A DNA stretch of 23,572 nt from Mnemiopsis leidyi (taxonomy: Eukaryota > Ctenophora > Tentaculata > Lobata > Bolinopsidae). Below the pieces are notes generated by a model that was given only the letters and a program-made list of their open reading frames with translations, was not told where the DNA came from and ran no database searches. Made by a program: the position numbers and the translations under genes. Shown here piece by piece: positions 1-10,932 of this stretch. The DNA is taken from the NCBI GenBank assembly GCA_000226015.1, contig JH152843.1, positions 154,266-177,837 of the forward strand, in the 5' to 3' direction. The number at the start of each line of letters is the position of its first letter. Position 1 is the first letter of the stretch.

Positions 1-215
<215 letters not shown>

Positions 216-796
216 GACCCGGATAAATTGCGTGTTCATTATATCCGCAGAACGAACTAATTAAAGTAGTGGTATTGGCCCGGGGGATGAGTTAATTAAA
301 CTTGTAATGGTTAAAGTAACACTTATCCGAACAGTAGCTAGGTAAACCTAATTTAGGGAGGGTGCTTCACGTTCCAGATCAATACACACAATGTATTCTA
401 GTTTGTAGCCAGTACAGTGTATAATACAGTGTATAATACAGCAATAATCTTGACACGTATTATATTACTGCTTGTACTTAAATAAGATTATCTCCTTGTA
501 AAAACTACATGCAATATGCATGTGTGAAGCAAGGCGTGCTTATTTTGCGGATTTTACTCATACTTTTAATAACACAAAAATAACACAAACACACACTCAC
601 ATTATACAATACACACTCACACAAATATAGTATGTTAGTTGCCGTCCTTACTCCTTCCTAACAAGCCACATTGAACACATAAAATCCAATTATATCAATA
701 TGAATACACGCATAGATTCCGTCAGCTGATCATCAATAATTCGAATTGCATGCGATGTTTTAGCGTCAACAACTTACACTCATCAAGTACAAGACA
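216..796. other. Non-coding region upstream of the kinesin gene
   Basis: I see no coding potential here. The sequence is AT-rich with small CA-rich patches such as 575-625. It lies upstream of a 3' splice site at 1011, so it may hold the promoter, a non-coding first exon and part of a 5' UTR intron of the kinesin gene. I could not pick out the first exon or its donor with confidence. Confidence 0.5.
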
Positions 797-956
797 CACA
801 CATACTGACACATACTGACACACATACAAGCTGACTTACAGACACACTAGCTACAAATACCGGTATCTACTGACACACACATACTGACACACATACTGAC
901 ACACATACAAGCTGACTTACAGACACACTAGCTACAAATACCGGTATCTACTGACG
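797..956. repeat. 81-bp tandem duplication, CA-rich
   Basis: Two near-identical copies with a period of 81 bases; for example CAAGCTGACTTACAG begins at 827 and again at 908. Each copy starts with short ACTGACACACAT sub-repeats and ends in ACCGGTATCTACTGAC. The array ends about 50 bases before the 3' splice site that precedes the kinesin start codon, so it probably sits at the end of a 5' UTR intron. Confidence 0.9.
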
Positions 957-990
957 TCTGACACACATACTGACACACATGTACTGATGT

Positions 991-1011
991 CACTAACAGC
1001 TTCTATTTCAG
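991..1011 (+). other. 3' splice acceptor 13 bases before the kinesin start codon
   Basis: CACTAACAG at 991-999 holds a branch-point-like CTAAC. It is followed by TTCTATTTCAG ending at 1011, a good pyrimidine tract plus acceptor. The exon would begin at 1012, with the ATG at 1025. This implies a 5' UTR intron or, alternatively, a spliced-leader trans-splicing site. Sequence alone cannot tell the two apart. Confidence 0.6.
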
Positions 1012-1024
1012 GTCCAGATCGAAG

Positions 1025-4000
1025 ATGGCGAGTGCGGTGAAGGTGGCGGTGAGGATGAGACCTCTCAATGAGCGGGAGAAGGTCCTCAACTCCAAGGTTA
1101 TCGTCACCATGAACCCTGAAACCACATTCCTCCAGGACCCCAAATCTACTCGACCTCCCAAAGCGTTCCACTTCGACCACAGTTTCTGGTCTATGGACAA
1201 GAGTAAACCAAACTACGCGAGTCAGGAGTTAGTGTACAAAAACCTGGGACACGACGTGTTAGAGAACGCGATAGAGGGGTACAACGCGTGTATATTCGCG
1301 TACGGACAGACGGGGAGCGGGAAATCATACTCCATGATGGGGGCGTCTGGAGAGCCGGGTCTGATCCCCCGACTGTGTACGGAACTGTTCGACAGAGTGG
1401 GTAAGATATCGGAGGAGAGGAAGGATCTGACGATCAAAGTAGAAGTTTCGTACATGGAGATCTACAACGAGAAAGTTAGAGATTTGCTAGGTGGTCACTC
1501 CCAGCTCAAAGTTAGAGAACACAAAGTTCTAGGTCCTTATGTTGAGGGTCTCTCTAAACTCATCGTCAAATCTTTCAACGATATCAACGTGTTGATAGAC
1601 GAAGGTAACCAGTCTCGGACTGTGGCGTCAACTAACATGAACTCAGAAAGCAGTCGATCACACGCAGTGTTCAACATCATAGTGACACAGATCACACATG
1701 ACACGATGACGAACTTGGAGACGGAGAAGGTCAGTAAGCTGAGTCTGGTGGATTTAGCCGGAAGTGAGCGGTTTAGTAAAACTGGAGCTACAGGGGACCG
1801 TATGAAGGAGGGAAGTAACATCAACAAGTCTCTTACTACTCTGGGCATGGTTATCTCTACTCTAGCTGATATTGCTGCTGGCAAGAAGGGAAAGGGAGCT
1901 TTCGTCCCTTACAGAGACTCCACACTTACCTGGTTGTTGAAGGATAATTTGGGGGGTAACTCTAAAACTGTAATGATTGCCACCATCAGTCCCGCTGATG
2001 ATAACTTTGAGGAGACGTTGTCTACCCTGCGTTACGCTGACAGAGCCAAGAGGATCATCAACAACGCCGTTATCAACGAGGACGCTAACGCTAAAGTGAT
2101 ACGTGAGTTACGCGAGGAGGTCGAGAGATTGAGATCAGAGTTAGGGTCTCGAGGAGGGACCATCCCAAACCCTGACGGATCTGGTTACGTAGACATCACC
2201 AAGTTAAAGGAGCAGTTAGCCCAGAGCGAGTCTCTTATCAGCGAGTTGTCTGCTACTTGGGAGGAGAAGCTGAAGAAGACTGAGGAGACCCACAAGGAGA
2301 GGCACAAGTTCCTGGAAGACATGGGAATCTCCATCAAGTCCACTGGGATACAGGTTGATGCCAGCAAGTTCTATCTGATCAACCTGAACGCAGATCCTGC
2401 TCTAAATGAGATGTTGGTGTACTATCTGAAGGAGGTTACTAGGGTAGGTAGGACTGACAGTTCTCAAGATATCCAGCTGAACGGTACTGGCATATTGCCA
2501 GAACACTGCGTTATAGAAGTGGAGAACGGCTGGGTTCACATCTACCCCATGCCTAAAGCTAAAACTTACATCAACGGTAAACTGCTGGAAGAAAGAATTA
2601 AACTAAAGCACGGTGACCGTATAGTGATGGGAAACAACTACTTCTTCAGGATAAACTGTGCTAGGCCCGGCGACAGACAGCAGTCTATGAACGCAGACTT
2701 TGACCTGGCCCAGAAGGAGTTAGCGGCGCATGAGCTCCACGGCAATGCAACAGAAGTAGAGCTGGAGAAGTTGTCGGAGAAGTACCTGGCGGAGAAGGAG
2801 GGAGCGCTGGAGGACCAGCGCAAGATTTACGAGCAGAAGTTTGCAGAGTTGATGGACAAGTTGAGCAGTATGCCCGCTGGGGGTGCTTTCTCTCCAGACA
2901 GCGAGGAGTCTCAGGTATCACGTGATAACGATGAGTCTTACGACGAGGAACTAGAAGCTGCACGTGCAGCGGAGAGACAGAAACTGCGGGATCAGGTGGT
3001 GCGCGCAAACACTCTGGTGCGAGAAGCCAACACTCTCAGTGATGAGATGTGTAAAGAAACCAGCTTTAGAGTGATACTCCAGATACCTAAAGCTAACCTG
3101 GATGCCAACAAGAAGTCCCTGATCATCACCAGCGAGGTAGCTATAGAAGTGACACACCGCTCCAGAGGGACACAAACAGTGTGGACTTTAGAGAAGCTGC
3201 AACACAGGATATTCCTGATGAGGGAGATGTACGAATCTAGACGGGATGACGGGTCTCTCTTCAAGAAGGTCTCCTCCAACATGGCTAACGACCCCTTCTA
3301 CGAAATGGAGAAGAGTCACACCCTGCTGGGGGTCGCTAATCTGTTCCTGGAGCCTCTCAATTATCAGGATATAAAACTTACCTACTCTCCTCCCATCATC
3401 AACAGACAGGGCCAGATAGTAGGTCATATCTCTATAGGGATTCGCAGACTCCCTGATAACGATGACTCTGACGACAGTGAGGCTTGGGGGAGTGGTTCTG
3501 ATATAAACGAGCCCGCATCGTTTGGTAAAGCACTCTGTGAGGTGACGGTACAGGACGCTTACGGCTTACCTCCTGCGCTCTGTAACTTTGTGTTTTGTCA
3601 GTACAAGTTCTGGGATCACCCAGAAACTTTACTTCCTGGTCACGATGTGACGGGACTTCCTGTTGGTACTGCCAGATTTGAACACAAACACATTTTCGAC
3701 TGTGAGATAACTGAGCAATTCACTCACTACGTCACAAACGGTTCTCTAGCGTTTGAAGTGTGGGGTCACCTCAGTAGCGGTTTTGAAGACCGTATCAACA
3801 GTAGGAAACAAGAGAAAGAGAAGAGTAAAGACTCCAGTATCCCTCACGCGCTAGTACAGAGGTGGAGCGAGCTGATGTGTACGTTACAGATGTGGGTTGA
3901 GATCAGGGAGCTGGACGACAGTGGTCAGTACATGCCTGTGGAAGTACACGACAGACCTGACGTGGCGTGTGGAGGAGTCTACCAGCTCAGACAGGGACAG

Positions 4001-6603
4001 TCCCGTCGTCTTGTCGTCACAATCGCTCCTATTGAGGGGTTCGGATCTTACCCTGTAGTTTGCGAGAGGATTACAGGAATCAGTATAGGCAGTGTGTGTA
4101 GGGTGGGTAAGATGCACGCGGGCTGTGACAGTTACATTGATGAAGATCTCAAGAGACTGAGAACCGCTTGGAGCGAGCGGCTGATGAGGAGACGTGAGAT
4201 GTTGGGCGAGAAGTTACACAGTATCATCGACAAAACGGACAAAAGTAAGAGCGACAGCGAGCTGCAGACTATGCTCGTAGATGAGTGGGTGATGTTAGTT
4301 AATGAGAGGAATGCGGTGCTGGTTCCTCAAGTAGACTCTGGGTTACCAGGCGCGCCCTCCTCTAAAGGAGTCCCGCCCGGGATGGAACAACGTCCCATCA
4401 CTCTCTTCCTGGACAAGGATGCCGGAACTACTAACTACATGAACCCCTCTACCATCCAGAAGGATTCTCAAATAGGAGCCAACTTGCTGCTACCTCTGGA
4501 GAATAACGTGCTGATGAAGAACCTCCAAATTGAACATCACGAGTCTAAAGTCCGCGCATCTTCCTCCTGGGACAGTTCCATACACAACTCTCCTGACCTG
4601 AACTGTCAAACAGCAGCTCAGGACAGAATCTACATGATTGTCAAAGTTAGTGTTCTTCTTGGTTTCCCTGCTGGTGTACAGGTCACCCTCCGCAAGAGGA
4701 TCTGTGTCTACGTCTACAAGAAACTCAGCGCGTTCGGCACCCTGATGCGCAAGATTGGAGGTGGTCGTCCCGAGCAGACGAACAGAACGGGAGTGATGTA
4801 CGAGATTGTTCCGAGTATCCCCAAAGTAGCGGGAGAAGAAGATCAACAACTGGATGTGGAGGATGAGAATGAGAACGTTCTAGAACAATACTCCCAGGGT
4901 ATATCATCCGTAGAGAGCATATTGGAGCTGGAGAAGATGCGACAGGACATTGCACTGAAGGAGCGCCTGTCCACCAGCGGCAGAGCGTCGCGAGCTAAAT
5001 CTCTCAGTCAGTTGGCTCTTAACCGCTCCCTAACCTCAAGCCGCAACGAACTGTTGTTTGAATCCAGGACCAGTCTCTCGTCCTTCCAGGATCCCCTGAA
5101 CGTTAACCAACCTAACTTTATATCGCGGGGAGGGTCTCTGCCTGAAGGTATCAACAACTTGATACCGAACTTTAGAGACAAGACAGGGGGAAGAGCAGAC
5201 GTCGAGAAGAGACGATCTCAGAACATATCAGAGTTGCTGAGCAACAACAACTCTGTTATAGAAGAACCCTGCGAAACATCCGACCCTTCTACTTCCAATC
5301 TGGAACTTTCTAAATCAGAGGAAAACTTGTTCCTAGAAGATATTGAAGTTGCAGAAAAGAGGGTTAATGGTGATGACCAGGAGGACCATGTAGACGATCT
5401 AGAAGACACGTTGGAACCGGTGGAATCAGCTCCAGTTAACAATATAGCAGAGGGACCTAGAGTTAACAATGTCCCTGAGGAAGCTGAACTAGATGAAACT
5501 GTGGGTGAGGTGGTTCATGATAATGATGTTGTGGATAACCCGCCCAATGATAACTCTGCGGATCAGATAAGGGATGTAGATCAGAGTACTGATGTGATTA
5601 CTTCTGAGGAAAATAACACTCCTCTCAATATCCCCAATATCGAACTTTCTGATCCGAACAATAAAACTATCAATATTGATAGCAACAACAAGAACTATTC
5701 AGATAATATGAACTCTAACCACGACAAGTTTGCTGATAAAGATTTAACTAAAGTTCTGGAATGTTCAAATATCAACGATCACAAGTTCATTGAGCCGGTG
5801 GAGCACCTTGAACCTGAACCAGAGCCACAGCCGGAATCTGTATCAGAACCAGAACCAGAACCAGCAAAACCAGAGCTGGTGATGCCGGATATTTACGTTG
5901 GAGACACTGTCATGGTTACCCCTGGTTATAAAATGGGAACTGTCAAGTTCGTTGGAGAAACTAAATTTTCTGGAGGAATTTGGATTGGAGTCGCTCTCGA
6001 TGGCCCTCAAGGTAAGTTATCTTTACTTTTCTTCGTAGTTTTGTATTTTTAACTTTCCATTTAGATTTGCAGTGCTGATTGCAGCCCTGATTCTATAAGC
6101 GAGATTTAAAACGAATTGACACGAATACAAATATTCTCGGAACGCATTTTCGACTTACCGTAACGCGCGAAAGTTGTAGAAACACGCTGAATCAGAGTTG
6201 TTTGACAGTGTTGAAGTACGTGCTCTACACGCGTTATAGCTAGCTAGTTGCCAAATAATAGCTGATGTAGCTACTCTACTAACTACAATAGCTAACGTTT
6301 AGCTATAGTACATCTCCATATACGCTACACTATGCACACAATTAAAAATATTCCTCCGCAGGCAAGCACGACGGCAGCGTCGGCGGACACAGATATTTCA
6401 AATGTAAACAGAAACATGGTAGTTTTGTTCGCCCCGACAAGGTCATCAGAGAAAACTCCTTCAACCCCGCCGCCAAGGCGCCGTCACCGTCGACATCTCG
6501 TAGTTCTAGTTCTAATAGCGTTAAAATGTTTAGTCCGCCGACGGACCGTAAAACTAAGTCACGAACTTCTAGTTCAATCAGTTCGCGGAAAAAGCCGAGA
6601 TGA
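1025..6603 (+). CDS. KIF13: Kinesin-3 motor protein, KIF13-like, with C-terminal CAP-Gly domain
   Basis: A plus-end-directed microtubule motor that in its family carries vesicle cargo. Exons 1025-6011 and 6362-6603 (intron GTAAGT...CCGCAG, phase 1) encode 1742 residues, close to vertebrate KIF13A/B. The motor domain is residues 1 to about 350: P-loop GQTGSGKS 94-101, switch I SSRSH 209-213, switch II DLAGSE 243-248. A neck coiled coil follows (about 355-430), then an FHA domain (about 474-545) and further coiled coil. The kinesin-3 stalk follows; I infer KIF1B-type and DUF3694-type regions there but did not delimit them. An acidic, Asn-rich low-complexity region leads to a Glu-Pro repeat just before the CAP-Gly domain (1625-1691). 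The CAP-Gly core GKHDGSVGG is completed only by the second exon. The tail after 1691 is Ser/Arg-rich. A C-terminal CAP-Gly points to the KIF13B type; a lineage with a single KIF13 gene is equally possible. The start matches the family N-terminus (VKVAVRMRPLN). A 5-kb exon without introns contrasts with the 18-exon gene at 13085-23224. Confidence 0.95.
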
Positions 6604-7430
6604 AATGAAAGTCAGGGCGGTGTATTTTCGTGATTGTTATTGATTTCAGATTGTTGGTCGGTCAAGTATTTGTATAGGGGCCAGTGAATAGGCAGCTATT
6701 TAATGTTAATATGGGACATCAGCTTTCCGCTGTAGTTACTGTAAATGGAATTCAAATTTATTGATTCGGAAAAGATTACTGTTTCGGATGCCTTGATATG
6801 TGATGAAATTTGATTTTATTTTTCTACAAAATCTGATGTATAATGTAATAACAGGCGGTGGTTATATTCAGGGTTTTTAAATTTTTATTGAGCGATCAGA
6901 ATTTTTAAGCGACATTGGGCTATGATGAGGAACGAGCCAATAATTTATTCCACCATTAGGCTATAAACTGCAGCACTGCAAGTAAATATGCACGGTCGTG
7001 TGTTTGCAAACTTAGCTGGGACACGTGAAAGATAAGAAATATGCCATCCTGATGCATTGTAATGCGTTTGTCGGAAACTGAAGTGGTACTAATCGTCTTC
7101 ACTAGATCTGTGACCATTTGATAGCTGTTTTTGGCGTATGGGTATATTTCCATGTTCCAAGTTTTTTCTAATAAGTGAAATTCCTCTGTAAACTTGAAAA
7201 TCGATTGTTAGTTAAACAAGTTAAATTTGTAAACTTAGTTAATTTTTTGAAGCTCTGAAATAATCTGCTTAAAATCCTGTTCATCTTGTTCTATTTGTTT
7301 TTTTAAAGCGAGAAATTGTTTCCAAATTGAACAGTATTCATTTGTCAAAAAATGTAAATATCTAACAAAATGAAAACAAAACCAACGCAACTTCAGCAAT
7401 CCTCCTTCTCCTCATGCTTGTCCAAGAATC
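6604..7430. other. Convergent intergenic region (3' ends of the kinesin and EGF genes)
   Basis: The kinesin gene (+) and the EGF-domain gene (-) end towards each other here. I see no further gene. A minus-strand AATAAA (TTTATT at 6944-6949) could serve as a poly(A) signal for the EGF gene about 480 bases after its stop. I found no canonical AATAAA on the plus strand close to the kinesin stop. The short open frames present have no recognisable features. Confidence 0.5.
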
Positions 7431-9479
7431 TCAAAGTTGGGCAGTGTCGAACTGAACTTCTCCAGTAATTACAGTCCCACTAGGGCCAGGTAAAACGCCC
7501 CTCAGTCTCGCTATGTAAACTCCAGGAACTTTGTCCGACGTCAGCTGTCTGTCCCCCTCCTCGAGCTTCACTCCACTATCTCGCAGCAGCTCCAGATGTC
7601 CACCAATGTTCCTGTACCACGTTATCGTGTAGTCCTCCAACTTAGCGGTCAGGTCCACCCTGAACTTCCACTTTCCTTCCTCCTTCAGATCTTTAGGTCC
7701 GAACTTGGCCGTGAGGGGGTCCTCTATGTGAACAGTTACATCGTCAGAGACTGGTCTGTGTCCTGGTTTCTCCAACCAAACCCTGTAAAGTCCTGCGTCC
7801 TCCGGGCGGATGTTGTGAATTGTAAGCTGCTGTCTGAAGTGTGGTGTACTGTAGTGTCCCTCAGGGGTTCTCGTCCTCCCTGCTGTAATCTGCATCCCCT
7901 CTTTCATCTTGTACCAGGACACCAGATGCCAGGGAGACTTCCTGTCCTTCTCTGCATCTTTAGTCCTCACCACCACTGTGTCTGTCTCTCCTAATCTCAG
8001 ATTAAAGGTGACTCCTTTCTTGGGGTTGATCGTCCCTGCGTCCAGTATATCTGGATCTGGAATACAAAGCTGGTCTCCGTAACTGATGGGCATGAAGGAG
8101 AACTTGTCACACTGACAGAAGTACTGACCCTCTTCTCCCCTAACACATTCCTCATTGTCTCCACAATCGCAGGGATACTCAGCCTCCGCACACTTCTCCT
8201 CCGGGTAGTCTTCAGGACAGAGACAAGCAAACCCCACACCAAGATCAGCACATGTCATCCCTGTCTTAGAGGTCTCACACGGGTCCACCAGACACACATC
8301 GAACTTGTCACATGAGTTAGAAGAGTCGTTGTAGTAGGTGTTCCCAGGACAGGAGCAGAGATAACTCCCATCAGTGTTGGTACACTTAGCTCCCCCAACA
8401 GAGTTACAGATCTCATACTGACACTCGTCTATATCCACACATCTGCCGTGTTTCAAGGTGTACCCCTCACCGCACACGCACTGGTGCGTGAACTCTCCCT
8501 GCTCACACACAAAGTCCTGATCACACGGGTTGTCACTACATTTCTTACATTCTTCAGAGTGGTCAGAGCAGGAACAGTTGAACCCCTCAGCAGCAGCTAA
8601 ACACTGCATCCCGGCTGGACAGGGGGACAGTTCACAATATTCCACACACTCCCCCTCTGAGTTCAGTACAGAGTGGTCCGGACAGAGGCAGCTGTAGGAG
8701 CCGTTCTGTCTGTGGTTCAGACACTCCATAGCTGCCGGACAGATATCAGGGATCAGACAGGAGGGGGTACAGAGCCGGGTGTCCGGGTGGGGGAGGTGGC
8801 CTGCAGGACAACACTGGTACACTCCCTCGTGCTGGACACAACTCTCGTCTTCAGAACACGGCTCTATCTCGCACTCAGGGACACACTTCTCCTCTGCTGT
8901 GAGGATGTATCCTACCGGACACAGACACTTGTAGCTAAACTCGTCAGCCTGACACTCCATGTGTTCCGGACACGAGTCAGAGTCACAAGCAGGGACACAG
9001 TCAGGTCCGCCTGCCACCTCTCCTTCCGGACACAAACAGGACAAAGTCCGGTTGTGTTCCAGGAGGCAGGCCATGTTGTCCGGACATATGTCTGTCTGAC
9101 AAGCCGGTACACACGTGTCGTCCTGCTGTAGGTAGTCCTCAGGACAGGTACAGTTGTAGGAGGTGGGGGTAGGGACACACTCCATCAGAGTGTCTGGACA
9201 AGCGTCAGGGAGCTCGCAGAACGGGACACACTCGCTCTCCTCTCTCTCTGATCCAGGGGGACACATACACGTGTAGCTCCTGTCTTTGTTCTCCTCGCAG
9301 ATCTCCCCTTCCGGACACGTATCTTCCTTACAGACCTTATCTGCTACACAGTTTCCGGAGTACGGTGTGTCTGGCACGCAAGTGTATCCCGCCGGACAGA
9401 TTCCAGGGATGTCACAGATGTGATCACAGTCAACCAGGCTGGGCAGCAGGGCCAGCAGGAGCAGAGCGATTCTCATCAT
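7431..9479 (-). CDS. Secreted multi-EGF protein with two C-terminal Ig-like modules
   Basis: A single-exon frame of 682 residues. Residues 1-18 (MMRIALLLLALLPSLVDC) form a signal peptide, and no other membrane segment is seen, so the product should be secreted or matrix-bound. Residues 20-475 hold about ten EGF-like modules of roughly 38-42 residues. Their pattern repeats as C-x-CP-x-M-x-C-x-Y-x-C-x-CP-x-G-x-CVP-C. One is a calcium-binding type starting DIDEC at 349-353. Residues about 490-587 form an Ig-like domain with the F-strand signature DAGLYRVWL (561-569), where the canonical cysteine is absent. Residues about 590-682 look like a second Ig-like module (TITWYR 618-623), also without cysteines. 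Several NxS/NxT sites are present. Role unknown; adhesion or matrix is an inference from architecture. I recognise no specific orthologue. The start is the first of two adjacent ATGs, chosen because it directly precedes the hydrophobic signal. No acceptor-like sequence lies just upstream. Confidence 0.9.
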   Translation of the reverse strand: MMRIALLLLALLPSLVDCDHICDIPGICPAGYTCVPDTPYSGNCVADKVCKEDTCPEGEICEENKDRSYTCMCPPGSEREESECVPFCELPDACPDTLMECVPTPTSYNCTCPEDYLQQDDTCVPACQTDICPDNMACLLEHNRTLSCLCPEGEVAGGPDCVPACDSDSCPEHMECQADEFSYKCLCPVGYILTAEEKCVPECEIEPCSEDESCVQHEGVYQCCPAGHLPHPDTRLCTPSCLIPDICPAAMECLNHRQNGSYSCLCPDHSVLNSEGECVEYCELSPCPAGMQCLAAAEGFNCSCSDHSEECKKCSDNPCDQDFVCEQGEFTHQCVCGEGYTLKHGRCVDIDECQYEICNSVGGAKCTNTDGSYLCSCPGNTYYNDSSNSCDKFDVCLVDPCETSKTGMTCADLGVGFACLCPEDYPEEKCAEAEYPCDCGDNEECVRGEEGQYFCQCDKFSFMPISYGDQLCIPDPDILDAGTINPKKGVTFNLRLGETDTVVVRTKDAEKDRKSPWHLVSWYKMKEGMQITAGRTRTPEGHYSTPHFRQQLTIHNIRPEDAGLYRVWLEKPGHRPVSDDVTVHIEDPLTAKFGPKDLKEEGKWKFRVDLTAKLEDYTITWYRNIGGHLELLRDSGVKLEEGDRQLTSDKVPGVYIARLRGVLPGPSGTVITGEVQFDTAQL

Positions 9480-9515
9480 TTCAGGAACAATGAAGTAGGT
9501 CGGGGAGGGAGGACG

Positions 9516-9522
9516 ATATATA
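9516..9522 (-). promoter_or_regulatory. TATA-like box upstream of the EGF gene
   Basis: Minus-strand TATATAT lies 37 bases upstream of the ATG at 9479. Initiation about 30 bases downstream would leave a very short 5' UTR of roughly ten bases. Two CACGTG E-boxes (near 9575 and 9593) lie further upstream. The call rests on motif and position only. Confidence 0.35.
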
Positions 9523-9687
9523 GCCGTGACAATTTAATGGTAAGTAGTCTAGCAGGTGCTATCCAGGAGCAGACACGTGGATGTTGGAGTGATCACGTGT
9601 TGTGTCTGTCGACCTGTCTTATCTAACGTTATTATTTGAGAGCATATCGTTATGTAAATCATGTATAACTGGAAGTGACTCTAAGGC

Positions 9688-9722
9688 TATAAATATCAGT
9701 TGTGCCCAATAGACCTTCAGTT
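9688..9722 (+). promoter_or_regulatory. TATA box and initiator pair facing right
   Basis: TATAAATA at 9688-9695 is followed by TTCAGTT at 9716-9722, an initiator-like motif whose A (9719) lies 31 bases from the start of the TATA box. That is canonical core-promoter spacing. It points away from the EGF gene, about 210 bases from that gene's start codon, so the two could be divergent promoters. Confidence 0.45.
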
Positions 9723-9816
9723 AGAAGTCCGTTCCATTAAGTGGAACGATGCGAGACGAAGCTTCTAAAAACAATATCGCCAGATGTATACAAATTTCAA
9801 ACTGATCAGAAATAAA
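9719..9816 (+). other. Possible minimal transcription unit with an 18-codon ORF and poly(A) signal
   Basis: Downstream of the TATA/initiator pair is a 7-bp hairpin (CGTTCCA 9730-9736 with TGGAACG 9742-9748). An ORF of 18 codons follows from ATG 9749 to TGA 9803-9805 (MRDEASKNNIARCIQISN), and AATAAA lies at 9811-9816. The order promoter, ORF, poly(A) signal is complete within about 130 bases. The peptide is not recognised. This could be a small RNA gene, the remnant of a larger gene, or chance. Confidence 0.25.
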
Positions 9817-10400
9817 GTTTTAAGTTTTAATTGCTCATTAACGAAACTCCTGTGAGGACAGCTGCGCTGGTTGTCTGTCAACTCGACACCTGCCATTCCA
9901 TTCTCTTGACACAACAACTTAACAACAAAGTAGCCTTGTAAAATTGGACAATTCAGCGGCAGCCAGCCAGAGTGGACCCGCCTCGGATAATGGGACAGCA
10001 CTCATGCAATACGACTCGGGATCTGTAGTAATCTGCCGCTCCAGATCTTTTGATTACAAAGTCGAACACTTGTTCAGTAAATTGGAAACAAGAGCTGAAA
10101 CCCCTGTTACTTGGATCAAGAGGACGTATTACTGTCATCATTTTAAGCAGCTAGTCAGCCGGCAGCATATTAGGTTTGTAAATTTTAATTCTCCAAATGT
10201 TCATGATCATATCGTACTTCTATAACAAATTGTATCAGACTGGACTTATTTAGGCCGAGATTTGATAGTTTGCTAACCCAGAAGTCCATACCTGATTCCT
10301 TTGACATGAGATCGTCTTATAATTCTAGAATTCATTAACATTAAAATGGAGGGACAAAAATGCACACAAAACTTGTTTCAAAATTAAAAGTGGTTGATTA
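9817..10400. other. Intergenic region with no gene recognised
   Basis: A 93-codon open frame on the plus strand (9944-10225) has no domain, no similarity I recognise and no coding signature, so I do not call it. A minus-strand ATTAAA (TTTAAT at 10184-10189) lies beyond the SECIS candidate and could be the SELENOF poly(A) signal. Confidence 0.4.
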
Positions 10401-10403
10401 CAA

Positions 10404-10462
10404 CAGTTGCTATCAGAAAAGAAGCTCTAAAAAGTTTCACTAAATCTCGTCATATACAACTG
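10404..10462 (-). promoter_or_regulatory. Candidate SECIS element in the SELENOF 3' UTR
   Basis: Read on the minus strand, helix I pairs CAGTTG (10462-10457) with CAACTG (10409-10404). The SECIS core then follows: ATGA at 10453-10450 opposite TGAT at 10415-10412, which gives the tandem G.A quartet. An AAA at 10437-10435 begins the apical loop 12 bases after ATGA. Helix II is weak: four pairs next to the quartet, three mismatches, then three pairs. It lies about 470 bases after the SELENOF stop, a normal distance for a eukaryotic SECIS. I scanned by eye only; no better core was found nearer the stop. Confidence 0.55.
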
Positions 10463-10883
10463 AAGCAGCATTCCAGAATTGGTCAGATTCCAGAATTGCT
10501 TGGTGTCGGAGCAGGTCAATACTCCAATAGCCTTCCCTCAAAGGCATTCTCTGTCAATTTCAGAGGAGTTACTGCAATGTGCAAATTGCAAAAGGCCCTC
10601 ATACATAACGAAATAATGAATTGAAATAAAGTGCTTAAAATGCACGGAAATTTATCAAAATATAAAAATTCAATTCTAGTTTTCTCTAACATTTAGCTTC
10701 AGGATGTTATAAAAAATTATAACTAAGAAAAATATATCAATATACTGATTAAAACCCAAAAATTTGACGTACAATAAACGATTCATAGTCAAAATAATCT
10801 TCAATCAAAAACGTTCAATTTTCTGACACATAATACGAATCCTATACCGATACGTCCATTAGATAAGAGGTATATCACGCACA

Positions 10884-10914
10884 CACGTGACGTCACCACA
10901 CGTGATATCACGTG
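10884..10914. promoter_or_regulatory. Cluster of E-box and CRE-type palindromes just after the SELENOF stop
   Basis: CACGTG at 10884-10889 overlaps TGACGTCA at 10888-10895 (CRE/ATF-type palindrome). A perfect 16-bp palindrome CACGTGATATCACGTG follows at 10899-10914 and holds two more E-boxes. The cluster falls in the 3' UTR of SELENOF, where a bHLH/bZIP binding array is unexpected. Confidence 0.4.
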
Positions 10915-10932
10915 ACAGGACACAACGCGTGT

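Noticed and set aside
8673..9131. Plus-strand open frame of 152 codons
   Set aside because: Antisense shadow of the Cys-rich EGF coding sequence, with no features of its own.
10394..10624. Plus-strand open frame of 76 codons
   Set aside because: It overlaps the SELENOF 3' UTR and the SECIS candidate in antisense and shows no protein features.
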